A stretch of 64,000 nucleotides of DNA. It comes from JAGQVA01 sp033764335 (GTDB lineage Bacteria > Bacteroidota > Bacteroidia > J057). The stretch lies in NCBI GenBank assembly GCA_033764335.1, contig JANRJC010000027.1:62001-126000 (forward strand), written 5' to 3'. Each line of letters begins with the position of its first letter. The stretch's first letter is position 1. This document shows, in pieces, positions 24,089 to 32,804 of the stretch. The position numbers were made by a program, and so were the translations under genes. The notes beneath the pieces are model-generated. The model saw nothing but the letters and a program-made list of their open reading frames with translations. It had not been told where the DNA came from and ran no database searches.

Positions 24089-25120
24089 TTAAATATCTTT
24101 TACACAGCGAAAACCCACATGAAACAACCCGGTTTCAGGGGTAGAGCCACTTCGACCCGATACGCGGTAGCCGTGGCAGTAATTGGGATCGCACATAAAC
24201 GATCCTCCGCGCATGACCCTTTCGGGTTCGGCGGTCACGACTTTGCTCGGGTCGTTGGGGTCGTAGGAGGTGTACCAGGTCTGACACCATTCCCAGACAT
24301 TGCCGCTGAGGTCCAGAAGTCCCAGCGGAGTAGCGGGAAAAGACCCTACGGGCGAGGTAAAGGGGAATCCGTCTGCGACGGTATTGTATGCGGGAAAAAC
24401 TCCCTGCCAGAAATTGGCTTTATAACGGCCTTTTTCTTCGATGTCTTCTCCCCACGAGTACTGTGCCCGTGAGTTGCTGCCATTGCGTGCTGCGTGTTCC
24501 CATTCGGCTTCCGTAGGCAGTCTTTTTCCTGCCCAGTCGCAATAGGCCAGGGCGTCGTTGTACGAAACCTGAGTAACCGGGTGATTGTCGGGGGCCTTTT
24601 CCTGGTCTTTGCCCTGTGGGTATTCCCAATAGGCGGTTTTTTTGAGAAACCAGGTTTGGTTTTCCATGTCAAACACAGCAGCATCGCCAAATTTTTCTGC
24701 TTGGGTGACATAACCCGTAGCTTTTACAAATTGGCGATATTGGCCTACGGTTACAGGGGTAATGTCCATAAAAAATCCTCGGATGGGGGTGGCCCAGACG
24801 GGCTGCTCGCGAGGAAGTCCGTTGATGTCGCCAATATCGGTTCTGCCACCGGGGACAAATACCATGCCCTCAGGGACGGGGGTATTTTCGGGGAGGGAAA
24901 CAAGTAAATTGTTTTCGTCTGTAAATGCCGGGGAATGTTCGGCCGTTAGGTTTGGTTTTTCCCCGCTTCCTGGGCGGCTGGGCGTGTTTTTTACTGCGTT
25001 GGTGCGGCTGAGGTCAAGTTCATTGCTGTCAGTAATCGTATGCTCTTCTTCCGGTGAATCCGAACATCCCGGTATTAAGCACAACATAAACGCAAAAGCC
25101 GTCAAAGCAAGGTATTTCAT
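24089..25120 (-). CDS. Lipoprotein of the formylglycine-generating enzyme (SUMF1/FGE) family
   Basis: 343 residues from the ATG at 25120, which begins a lipoprotein signal (MLCLIPGCSDS lipobox; Cys19 lipidated). The FGE-sulfatase domain spans ~90-343: FVPGGRTDIGDINGLPREQP, GKRLPTEAEWEHAARNGS and LDLSGNVWEWCQTWY. The end RGGSFMCDPNYCHGYRVSGR keeps both redox cysteines (C310 and C315) at the CxxxxC spacing of true FGE, which many non-enzymatic relatives lack. It may therefore convert a sulfatase cysteine to formylglycine, but no sulfatase is in the window. It is exported to the periplasm or cell surface and lies 19 bp from xylB. Confidence 0.85.
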   Translation of the reverse strand: MKYLALTAFAFMLCLIPGCSDSPEEEHTITDSNELDLSRTNAVKNTPSRPGSGEKPNLTAEHSPAFTDENNLLVSLPENTPVPEGMVFVPGGRTDIGDINGLPREQPVWATPIRGFFMDITPVTVGQYRQFVKATGYVTQAEKFGDAAVFDMENQTWFLKKTAYWEYPQGKDQEKAPDNHPVTQVSYNDALAYCDWAGKRLPTEAEWEHAARNGSNSRAQYSWGEDIEEKGRYKANFWQGVFPAYNTVADGFPFTSPVGSFPATPLGLLDLSGNVWEWCQTWYTSYDPNDPSKVVTAEPERVMRGGSFMCDPNYCHGYRVSGRSGSTPETGLFHVGFRCVKDI

Positions 25121-25139
25121 ACAGAAACTTTTCCTCAAT

Positions 25140-26624
25140 TTAAGAAAGAATACCTGATAAAACGCCTTTCCACCGGGAATATAAATCCTGGTACTGTGAA
25201 GATTTTGGGGTGTCAGGATAAATTTCGGTGAGTTTTTCCAGCCCGGCAAAAGTTTCTTCTCTTCCCGCAAAAAATCCCACTCCCAGACCCGCGGCCCTTG
25301 CCGCGCCCTGCGCGCCGTCGGTGTCGTAAAGTTCGATGGGCACACCGGTAAGTCCGGCGAGTGTGTCGCGGAATATTTCGCTGAGGAACATATTTGCCCT
25401 GCCAGCCCGTATTACTTTGGGGGAAATGCCCATTTGACCCATAATTTCCATTCCATACACAAAAGCACAAACTATGCCTTCTTGTGCGGCTCGCAACAAA
25501 TGTCCCCTGCTGTGACGGTTAAAGTCAAGTCCGGAAATCTGACAACCGGGGTTGCGGTTTTCCAATACTCTTTCGGCACCGTTGCCAAAGGGCAAAATGG
25601 TCAATCCTTCCGCACCTAAGGGCACCTTTTCGGCCAGAAGATTCATTTCCTGATAGTCCCAGGCGGTATGAAGGTTGCGTTTGAGCCAACTGTTGAGGAT
25701 ACCGGTTCCATTGACACACAACAATACCCCCAGCCGCTTTTTGTCGGCGGTATGGTTGACATGGGCGAAAGAATTGACGCGGGAGAAAGGGTCGTATTTG
25801 ACGGTATCACTTACCCCATAGACCACACCGGAAGTACCCGCTGTGGCAGCGATGTCGCCGGGTTCGAGTACGTTGAGGGAAAATGCGTTATTCGGCTGGT
25901 CTCCGGCCCGGTAGGTTATAGGAATGCCCGCCGGAAGGCCTAGTTCTGCCGCAGCTCCGGCATGTAATACTCCCTGATGACCGAAAGTAGGGACAAGGGA
26001 TGGAATCAGGGATTCGTCAAATCCATAATAATCCATGACCGGAGCCGCCAGGCGGTTGTGTTGAAAGTCCCAGAATATGCCTTCGGAGAGGCCCGAAACC
26101 GTGGTGTGGATTTCACCGGTGAGCTTCATAGCGATATAATCGCCCGGAAGCATGATTTTATGGATTTGGCTGAAAACCGCGGGTTCGTTTTCTTTTACCC
26201 ATTTGAGTTTGGAGGCGGTAAAATTGCCGGGGCTATTGAGCATACAACTGAGGCATAACTCCGCGCCGATTTCGCGGAAAGCCTGATTGCCTGTCTCCAC
26301 GGCGCGACTGTCGCACCAGATGATGGAGGGGCGGAGGGGAGAAAAAGATTTGTCCACCGCCACCAGCCCGTGCATCTGGTAAGAGATACCGATGGCACCT
26401 ACGGCTGCGGCTTCCACTTTTCCGCCGGAAAATAATTCCCGCGAAACTTCCCGGATACAGTCCCACCACGTATCGGGCGACTGCTCCGCCCAGCCGGGAT
26501 GCGGCGCTGCAATGGGCAATTCCTGTTTGGGGTAATGTGCCGAGGCGATACATTTGCCGCTGGCTCCGTCAATCACCGCTCCTTTCACCGAGGAACTCCC
26601 CACATCAAATCCTAGTAGTAGCAT
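25140..26624 (-). CDS. xylB: Xylulokinase-like FGGY carbohydrate kinase
   Basis: 494 residues from the ATG at 26624 (the frame extends 13 codons upstream without a better start). The N-terminus LLLGFDVGSSSVKGAVIDG is the FGGY phosphate loop. DSRAVETGNQAF and the C-terminal IRAGRANMFLSEIFRDTLAG, then LYDTDGAQGAARAAGLG, match xylulokinases. It phosphorylates D-xylulose to xylulose 5-phosphate, a transketolase substrate, and the transketolase gene lies just upstream (57-bp gap with a perfect palindrome). No xylose isomerase or transporter is in the window. Confidence 0.9.
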   Translation of the reverse strand: MLLLGFDVGSSSVKGAVIDGASGKCIASAHYPKQELPIAAPHPGWAEQSPDTWWDCIREVSRELFSGGKVEAAAVGAIGISYQMHGLVAVDKSFSPLRPSIIWCDSRAVETGNQAFREIGAELCLSCMLNSPGNFTASKLKWVKENEPAVFSQIHKIMLPGDYIAMKLTGEIHTTVSGLSEGIFWDFQHNRLAAPVMDYYGFDESLIPSLVPTFGHQGVLHAGAAAELGLPAGIPITYRAGDQPNNAFSLNVLEPGDIAATAGTSGVVYGVSDTVKYDPFSRVNSFAHVNHTADKKRLGVLLCVNGTGILNSWLKRNLHTAWDYQEMNLLAEKVPLGAEGLTILPFGNGAERVLENRNPGCQISGLDFNRHSRGHLLRAAQEGIVCAFVYGMEIMGQMGISPKVIRAGRANMFLSEIFRDTLAGLTGVPIELYDTDGAQGAARAAGLGVGFFAGREETFAGLEKLTEIYPDTPKSSQYQDLYSRWKGVLSGILS

Positions 26625-26648
26625 ATAAAATACGTTTATTTTGAACCG

Positions 26649-26676
26649 GTAGGGCCAGATCATGATCTGGCCCTAC
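26649..26676 (-). terminator. Perfect 28-nt palindrome between tkt and xylB
   Basis: GTAGGGCCAGATCA is followed directly by its exact reverse complement, giving a hairpin of up to 14 bp without a loop, 5 bp after the tkt stop on the minus strand. A short T-poor tail follows, so it may act as an attenuator or RNA stabiliser between the tkt and xylB messages rather than a full terminator. The core GGGCCAGATCATGATCTGGC is typical of small interspersed repeats. Confidence 0.5.
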
Positions 26677-26681
26677 GAATT

Positions 26682-28739
26682 TTATTTCAAAAGCGCCAAT
26701 GCCTGGTTATATACATTTTCGGCGGTATAACCCAATTTTTCATCCAACACCTCAAACGGTGCGGAATAGCCAAAATGATCCAGCCCAAAAACTTTTCCGT
26801 GTGGACCTACCAATCCCTGAAGAGTTACCGGAAGTCCGGCAGTGAGGCCAAACACGGGGATTCCGGAGGGGATTACCTGTTGCTGGTATTCGGCAGATTG
26901 GGTGCGGAAGAGTCCTTCTGAAATAGCCGAAACGATACGTATTTTCAGCCCTTTTTCTTTGCGGAGTTTGTCAGCTCCTTCAACAAGAGTAGCGACTTCG
27001 GATCCGTTGGCTACAAAGATGATATCCGGCGTACCGCCATCATCCTGCACAATGTAAGCGCCTTTTTGGGCTTGCTGTGCGTCGAGGTAGCGGTTGCCCG
27101 AGGCAGAGGGCAGGTCTTTGATATTCTGACGGGAAAAAATAAGCCCGGTAGGGCTTTCTGTATTTTCCATGGCCATCTGCCAGGCGACGGTAGTTTCGTG
27201 CGAATCGGCGGGGCGCAACACGAGGAAACTGCTTTTTCCGGCGTGGTTTTTCAATTGTTCGAGAAGGCGTACTTGCGCTTCTTGTTCGATGGGCTGATGC
27301 GTCGGGCCATCTTCTCCGACGCGGAAGGCGTCGTGTGTCCAGACAAACTTCACCGGCTGCTGCATGAGTGCGGCGAGACGCAGGGTAGGCTTCATAAAGT
27401 CCGAGAATACAAAAAAGGTTGCACACACCGGGATAATGCCGCCGTGGAGGGACATGCCCGTAGCGATGGCAGCCATGGTAAGTTCGGATACCCCTGCCTG
27501 AAAAAATTTGCCTGAAAAATCGCCCTTGCTAAACGGTTTGGTTTTTTTGAGGAATGCGTCGGTTTTATCGCTATTGGAAAGGTCGGCGGAGGCTACGACC
27601 ATGTTTTCGATATGATCGGCAAAATAACTCAACACTGTCCCGGAGGCGTTTCGGCTGGGGGAGTTGGGTTTTTGTTCGATTTTGCCGTAATCAATGGCGG
27701 GTACTTTTCCGGAGAGGAAAAACTTGAGTTTTTTGGCGAGGGAGGGATTCTGCGCTTCCCATTTGGTCTGATCCGCCTTTTTGAGAGCCGCAGACCTTCG
27801 GTTGCGCTCATTGACTTCGGCATACAACTCCGCTACTTCCGGGAAAATCTGAAACGGATCGACGGGATCGCCGCCGAGGTTTTTGACCGTATTTTCAAAA
27901 GAAGCACCGGCTTTGCTGAGAGGTTGGCCGTGGGTTTCGACTTCACGCTCAAAACTATGTCCGTCGGCGGTGACTGCGCCTTTGCCCATGATGGTTTTGC
28001 CGATAATAAGCGACGGGCGTTCCGTCTCAGCGATAGCGGCGTTGAGTGCTGCGCGAATCTGTTCGGCATTATTCCCCTCAATGGTCTGTACATGCCAGCC
28101 CCAGGCTTCGTATTTTTTGGCGGTATCTTCATTCATCACATCCGACACCACAGAGGAGAGTTGGATGTCGTTGGCATCATAAAACATAATGACGTTGCCC
28201 AGTCCGAGGAAACCGGCGGTACGCCCGGCGCCCTGCGATACTTCTTCCTGAATGCCGCCGTCGGAGATATAGATATACGTTTTGTGAGCCATCCATTCGC
28301 CAAAACGGCTGGCGAGAAACCGCTCGGCGATAGCCGCACCGATACCAAAAGTATGCCCCTGGCCGAGCGGGCCGGAGGTATTTTCGATGCCGCGTTTAAC
28401 GTCTATTTCCGGGTGGCCGGGAGTAGGGCTGCCCCATTGGCGGAAGTTTTTGATGTCGTCGAGCGAGATATTGCCGATGAGCGTTTGGAGAGCGTAAAGC
28501 ATCGGGGACATGTGGCCCGGATCCATAAAAAACCGATCCCGATGAGGCCAGGCCATATCGGAGGGGTCGTATTGGAGGAATTCTGTAAACAGGACATTGA
28601 CAAAATCAGCGCCTCCCATTGCGCCGCCGGGGTGGCCCGATTTGGCTTTTTCCACCATGGCCGCAGCGAGGATACGGATATTGTCGGCTGCTTTGTCTGA
28701 AATAGAGCGATTTACCGAAAGGGTTGTGAAATCGGACAT
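26682..28739 (-). CDS. tkt: Transketolase
   Basis: 685 residues, the full single-chain length. The N-terminal thiamine-diphosphate domain has KSGHPGGAMGGADFVNVLF, HGPGH-like DPGHMSPMLYALQ, GHPEIDVKRGIENTSGPLGQ and ISDGGIQEEVSQGAG. The central Pyr domain has FVWTHDAFRVGEDGPTHQP, and the C-terminal regulatory domain ends YGVHGYSAP-like (FGLDHFGYSAPFEVLDEKLG). It transfers two-carbon units in the non-oxidative pentose phosphate pathway. It is first in an apparent operon with xylB, the FGE-like lipoprotein and DUF4301. On the minus strand TAGTTTTG (28787-28794) may be its -7 box. Confidence 0.96.
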   Translation of the reverse strand: MSDFTTLSVNRSISDKAADNIRILAAAMVEKAKSGHPGGAMGGADFVNVLFTEFLQYDPSDMAWPHRDRFFMDPGHMSPMLYALQTLIGNISLDDIKNFRQWGSPTPGHPEIDVKRGIENTSGPLGQGHTFGIGAAIAERFLASRFGEWMAHKTYIYISDGGIQEEVSQGAGRTAGFLGLGNVIMFYDANDIQLSSVVSDVMNEDTAKKYEAWGWHVQTIEGNNAEQIRAALNAAIAETERPSLIIGKTIMGKGAVTADGHSFEREVETHGQPLSKAGASFENTVKNLGGDPVDPFQIFPEVAELYAEVNERNRRSAALKKADQTKWEAQNPSLAKKLKFFLSGKVPAIDYGKIEQKPNSPSRNASGTVLSYFADHIENMVVASADLSNSDKTDAFLKKTKPFSKGDFSGKFFQAGVSELTMAAIATGMSLHGGIIPVCATFFVFSDFMKPTLRLAALMQQPVKFVWTHDAFRVGEDGPTHQPIEQEAQVRLLEQLKNHAGKSSFLVLRPADSHETTVAWQMAMENTESPTGLIFSRQNIKDLPSASGNRYLDAQQAQKGAYIVQDDGGTPDIIFVANGSEVATLVEGADKLRKEKGLKIRIVSAISEGLFRTQSAEYQQQVIPSGIPVFGLTAGLPVTLQGLVGPHGKVFGLDHFGYSAPFEVLDEKLGYTAENVYNQALALLK

Positions 28740-28867
28740 AATGATCTTTGAGGTTAGTTGCCTTAGCTGAATATTTTAAACCGAAACAAAACTACGCAGC
28801 AAAGTAACAAACTTCCCCGCCTTTTTCCCATGCATTCATACAGAAGTTATAACGGATTTGGGGGAAT

Positions 28868-28904
28868 AATAATAAAAAAAGAGACCCGGCTATTACACCG
28901 GGTC
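28868..28904 (-). terminator. Rho-independent terminator of the coiled-coil lipoprotein gene
   Basis: Read on the minus strand, GACCCGG-loop(8)-CCGGGTC (28883-28904) is followed by TCTTTTTTTATT. It lies 100 bp beyond the stop of the lipoprotein gene (29004-29909). A second GC-rich stretch (GGGGGCCGGGCCC) sits at 28959-28972. The stem and T-run are directly visible. Confidence 0.8.
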
Positions 28905-29003
28905 CCCATTAAGGCAAATACGATACTTCTTGATACTTTTTGTTTTCTTTAAAGAATTGGGGGCCGGGCCCTTGCATGTTTCCGACCCCCTTGATTCCCC
29001 CAT

Positions 29004-29909
29004 TTAATCCGTTACCAGCACGAGGTATTTCGAGGTTTTCCAGAATTTCTCCGGATTGGTGATCTCAAGGCTGGTTATTTTTTTCTCTTCCTGGTTGAAG
29101 ACATACGAGTCGGAGGGATGGCTCGTCAAAAGCTCTGCTTTTTTGGTGTCAACCGGGATGCTGTTGATTTTGGTGATGTCTATGGCGGTGAAGGCCGACT
29201 CGCTCAGGTTGCCGGAAAGTTTGGTTTTGCTGTCCAGAACTTTGCGGTCTTTCAACTCTTTGGTTGAAGCGGCGATATAATAAGCCGTATTGAGCTTGGT
29301 GGTCTGTTCGCTGAGTTTTGCTGTTTGTGTCTGGAGTTGCTGATCCTGATCGTTGAGCAGAGTGGTTTGCTCTTCGTTCTGACGGGAAAGGTTTTCGGAA
29401 GCGTATTTCAAGGTATCAATCCGGCGGTTGAGGGTCTCAACGGAGAAATTGAGGTCAGCCAGATTCGTTTTCAGTGAAGCGACTTCTTCGTCTTTCGCAG
29501 CCAGTTGTTTTTTCAGCCCGGCTACCATTTGGCGGAATTCATTCACTTTTAGTTCAGAACCTTCCAGTTTCTGGTTCAGGTCATTGATGATTGCCTCGTT
29601 TTGGGCCAGTAATTCGTTGATGATTTGAATATCTTCGAGAATCTGATCTTTGGCCTCTTTCCGCATCTCGGGATTTTCGTTGCTCATATTCACGAGTGCC
29701 TCGCGTTCTTTGATCAGGTCCAGGTTGCTCTGGAAGGTTTCAAAGGAAGAAACAAAATCGGTGAGCAAAGAGTCTTTTTGTTGAGTTTGCTCAGACAACT
29801 GAGCGTTTTGCAGTTCAAGCTCCTCGATTTTGGCTTTGTTACAGCCAAACAATACGGAAGCAAGCACGACTACTACAATAATCAGATATTTTTTTGAGGT
29901 GATATTCAT
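29004..29909 (-). CDS. Coiled-coil lipoprotein
   Basis: 301 residues from the ATG at 29909. This start gives an ideal lipoprotein signal (MNITSKKYLIIVVVVLASVL, then FGCNK; Cys22). The next ~190 residues are heptad-rich coiled coil (IEELELQNAQLSEQTQQKDS, LLAQNEAIINDLNQKLE, VASLKTNLADLNFSVETLNR). The C-terminal ~100 residues are a small beta domain (KELKDRKVLDSKTKLSGNLS, VLVTD end). Such proteins are common uncharacterised periplasmic lipoproteins of Bacteroidota. It is monocistronic, with its own terminator. An upstream frame extension of 38 codons lacks signal-peptide character and is rejected. Confidence 0.83.
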   Translation of the reverse strand: MNITSKKYLIIVVVVLASVLFGCNKAKIEELELQNAQLSEQTQQKDSLLTDFVSSFETFQSNLDLIKEREALVNMSNENPEMRKEAKDQILEDIQIINELLAQNEAIINDLNQKLEGSELKVNEFRQMVAGLKKQLAAKDEEVASLKTNLADLNFSVETLNRRIDTLKYASENLSRQNEEQTTLLNDQDQQLQTQTAKLSEQTTKLNTAYYIAASTKELKDRKVLDSKTKLSGNLSESAFTAIDITKINSIPVDTKKAELLTSHPSDSYVFNQEEKKITSLEITNPEKFWKTSKYLVLVTD

Positions 29910-30120
29910 ATTGCTCTTTTTTAATAAATTTTCTGTGTTTGTCTGAGTGTTTGTTTGATGAATAGGTAAATACAAAGCATATTCCAATTTGGCACACATA
30001 TTTAAGTGGTTGATAATGAGCATTTTATTTTTTTTGAGGCGTGCCGGATTTTCTCAATTTGAGAAAGCAGATTTAAATTTGGGAATCGTATTTCGTAATT
30101 CGTAAAATACAGGGCCGGTA

Positions 30121-31446
30121 TCAGATTTTCGAGCGGTCAAATATGCGGCTCACTCCATAAGCCATTCCCATAAACCCAAAAAACAGGGCTGCCAGCACCG
30201 GATTGTAAATCGTAACTGCTATCAAAGCGACTACAGAAATGACCAGGGCCGTTGCCGGAAACCACGGGTACATCGGCACGCGAAAGGGGCGCAGGAGGTG
30301 CGGTTCGCGTTTTCTCAATACAAACAACGATACCATTGAAATAATATACAGGCACAAGGCACCAAAACAGGCAAGGGTAATGATTTCGGCAGTTTTACCC
30401 GTGAGCAGGGCAATGATTCCGATGGCCATATTAAATATCAGGGCATTTGCAGGGGTTTGTCGCCGGGGCAGGGTTTTGCCCAATGCAGCGGGTGCATAAC
30501 CCATTCGCCCAAACTCAAACGTCGCTCTTCCCGCTGCCAAAATGATCCCGTGAAAGGATGCCACCAGGCCAAATAATCCGATAAAAGCCACACCTGTCGT
30601 CAGCCAGTGATGGTTTCCCACCACATGAGCCATCGCAAGGGGTAAAGGGGAGTCTTTGGCTTCGGTATTTCCGGGTTCGTAAACCACTACCTCCCAGCCG
30701 CCAACCCCGACCGAAGCGGCAAAGGTGAGAATACACAAAATCACCAGCGTAAGTATGGCCGAGCCAAATCCGATCAGCACATTCCGCTGAGGGTTAATCG
30801 TCTCCTCGGCTACATTGGCGACGCCTTCGATGGCGAGGTAAAACCATATCGCAAAAGGCAACGCCGCAAATACTCCGCCGAACCCCTGAGGAAAGGCGTT
30901 TTGCTCCAGGTTTTTCCATTCAAAATGGGGCAATGTACTTCCCGCAAAAAGAAGCAGCCCAATTACCGCGACCACGGTGACCAGCAGTTCAAACCCGGCG
31001 GCGGCAGCCACACCATATATATTTAAACCGGTGAAAATAAAATAGACAAAAATGGCAATGACCAACACCGGCAACCAGGGTAATAAAAGATTCAGATAGG
31101 CTCCGATAGCAAAGGCAATGGCGGGAGGGGCAAAAATAAATTCGATATTCTGTGCCATGCCACCGATAAACCCCCACTTTGGCCCCAGGGCGCGGGTCGC
31201 ATAGTCAAAGGCTCCTCCTGCTTTGGGAATGGCGCATGCCAGTTCGGTATAACTAAAGGTAAAGGTCAGGTACAAAATCGTAACAAAAAACGTCGCAACC
31301 GCAAGCCCTCCCGTGCCTCCTTGGGGAAGACCGAGGTTCCAGCCAAAGTACATACCGGAAATTACATATCCGACACCCAAACCCCACAACATGACCGGCC
31401 CCAGGGTCTGTTTGAGGGAAGATTTTTCATTTTCGGGAATTGCCAT
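30121..31446 (-). CDS. eat: Ethanolamine permease-like APC transporter
   Basis: 441 residues, 12 predicted membrane helices. The signature MLWGLGVGYVISGMYFGWNL, then GLPQGGTGGLAVATFFVTIL, is that of TIGR00908 ethanolamine permeases. FSYTELACAIPKAGGAFDYA and the C-terminal RKREPHLLRPFRVPMYPW are general APC-superfamily motifs. It would import ethanolamine or a related amine by proton symport at the inner membrane. No ethanolamine ammonia-lyase genes are present, so a different amine or amino acid substrate remains possible. It diverges from the cysteine desulfurase gene, with a 108-bp shared intergenic region. Confidence 0.87.
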   Translation of the reverse strand: MAIPENEKSSLKQTLGPVMLWGLGVGYVISGMYFGWNLGLPQGGTGGLAVATFFVTILYLTFTFSYTELACAIPKAGGAFDYATRALGPKWGFIGGMAQNIEFIFAPPAIAFAIGAYLNLLLPWLPVLVIAIFVYFIFTGLNIYGVAAAAGFELLVTVVAVIGLLLFAGSTLPHFEWKNLEQNAFPQGFGGVFAALPFAIWFYLAIEGVANVAEETINPQRNVLIGFGSAILTLVILCILTFAASVGVGGWEVVVYEPGNTEAKDSPLPLAMAHVVGNHHWLTTGVAFIGLFGLVASFHGIILAAGRATFEFGRMGYAPAALGKTLPRRQTPANALIFNMAIGIIALLTGKTAEIITLACFGALCLYIISMVSLFVLRKREPHLLRPFRVPMYPWFPATALVISVVALIAVTIYNPVLAALFFGFMGMAYGVSRIFDRSKI

Positions 31447-31490
31447 AAGCAGGGATTGGTTAATGCCGGAAAAAATAACAAATCCTTTTA

Positions 31491-31498
31491 TATATTTG
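31491..31498 (+). promoter_or_regulatory. Possible -7 box of the cysteine desulfurase gene
   Basis: TATATTTG matches the Bacteroidota consensus TAnnTTTG exactly and lies 56 bp upstream of the ATG at 31555. No convincing -33 TTG at the usual 17-23 nt spacing is seen, so the assignment is tentative. Confidence 0.35.
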
Positions 31499-31554
31499 AA
31501 GTTTCATTTTCCAGCACCGATGGATAGTCGGATCGTTTTTATCTTTATTATAAT

Positions 31555-32694
31555 ATGAAAATATATCTGGATAATGCGGCATCTTCGCCTATGGCTCCGG
31601 AGGTTTTTGATCATATAAAACCCTACCTCCTTGAATTTCAAGGAAATCCATCCTCTACTCATGCCCACGGCAGGTTTTTGAGGAATGCCCTCGAAGAGGC
31701 CCGGCGGCTTATCGCCTCAAATCTGAAAGTTTCTCCTTCGGAGATTTTTTTTACCAGCGGCGGCACCGAAGCCGACAATACGGCTATTATCGGGGCGATA
31801 AAAGCCTATCAAATCCGTCATATCGTCTCAACTCGTATCGAACATCACGCCGTCACACATACCATCGAGCACCTCGAAGCCGAGGGAACCGTAGAAGTAA
31901 CCTGGCTGAAAGTGGATCGTCATGGGCATATAGATTATACCGAATTGGAAAACGTGCTGACGGAAAGGCCTCATTCGCTCGTAAGTCTCATGCACGGCAA
32001 TAATGAACTTGGAACGCTCCACGACATTGAACTTATCGGCGAAATCTGTCGCCGCCACCAGACACTGTTCCATTCCGATACGGTGCAGACCATGGGAAAC
32101 GTTCCGCTCGATTTCAGCCGGATACCCGTGGACTTTGCTGCCGCCTCGGCACATAAGTTTTACGGCCCGAAAGGCGTGGGTTTCCTGTTTGTGCGAAAAG
32201 GCGTAAAAATACCTCCGCTGATTTGGGGGGGTGGACAAGAACGAAACATGCGCGCCGGGACGGAAAACGTGGCTTTTATCGCGGGCATGGCCTATGCCCT
32301 GGATCATTGTTATCGCAACCTCGAAGCCAAAACGACGCATATACTTACGCTGAAACAATACCTGAAAACGCAGTTGGAACAGGCGATTCCGGGGGTGAGA
32401 TTTAACGGCGATCCTGACCAGTCGCTGCCTTCGGTACTGAACACCACTTTTCCCTGCGGAGAAGAAGATGCGATGTTGTTGTTTCATCTGGATCTTGCAG
32501 GAATCTCCGCTTCCGGAGGGTCGGCCTGTAGCTCAGGAGCGCTGATGGGTTCGCACGTCCTCCGCGAAATCGGAGCCGATAATGAGACGCTGCTCAATTC
32601 GGTGCGGTTTTCTTTCGGCGTGCAAAATACCCGCGAAGAAATAGATTTTTTGGTGGAAACCATGAAGAAACTCGTCCCACAGCCCGTCCGGTAG
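31555..32694 (+). CDS. Cysteine desulfurase (class V aminotransferase, NifS/IscS type)
   Basis: 379 residues. The start MKIYLDNAASSPMAPEV, then NPSSTHAHGR, and FFTSGGTEADNTAI are hallmarks. Lys201 in ASAHKFYGPKGVGF binds pyridoxal phosphate, and Cys325 in SASGGSACSSGAL is the catalytic persulfide cysteine. The enzyme takes sulfur from cysteine for Fe-S cluster assembly or thio-modification of tRNA. No iscU, sufE or scaffold gene follows, so its acceptor is unknown. A possible hairpin (CAGGTAA / TTACCTG, 32714-32741) ends the transcript. Confidence 0.95.
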   Translation: MKIYLDNAASSPMAPEVFDHIKPYLLEFQGNPSSTHAHGRFLRNALEEARRLIASNLKVSPSEIFFTSGGTEADNTAIIGAIKAYQIRHIVSTRIEHHAVTHTIEHLEAEGTVEVTWLKVDRHGHIDYTELENVLTERPHSLVSLMHGNNELGTLHDIELIGEICRRHQTLFHSDTVQTMGNVPLDFSRIPVDFAAASAHKFYGPKGVGFLFVRKGVKIPPLIWGGGQERNMRAGTENVAFIAGMAYALDHCYRNLEAKTTHILTLKQYLKTQLEQAIPGVRFNGDPDQSLPSVLNTTFPCGEEDAMLLFHLDLAGISASGGSACSSGALMGSHVLREIGADNETLLNSVRFSFGVQNTREEIDFLVETMKKLVPQPVR

Positions 32695-32713
32695 GTTATG
32701 TAATAATTTTTTT

Positions 32714-32741
32714 CAGGTAACGTTAATGCTCATATTACCTG
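32714..32741 (+). terminator. Possible terminator hairpin after the cysteine desulfurase gene
   Basis: CAGGTAA and its exact complement TTACCTG are separated by 14 nt and followed by TTTGCTTGTTCTT. The 7-bp stem is moderate and the T-tract is interrupted, so termination is only plausible. Confidence 0.4.
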
Positions 32742-32804
32742 TTTGCTTGTTCTTCTTCCTGTTGGAGAAACTTTGTGTAATACTCAATTTGTTTGTGAGG
32801 ATTG

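Noticed and set aside
27612..28700. 362-codon open frame on the plus strand opposite transketolase
   Set aside because: It is a shadow of the conserved tkt gene; no start context, motif or partner supports it.
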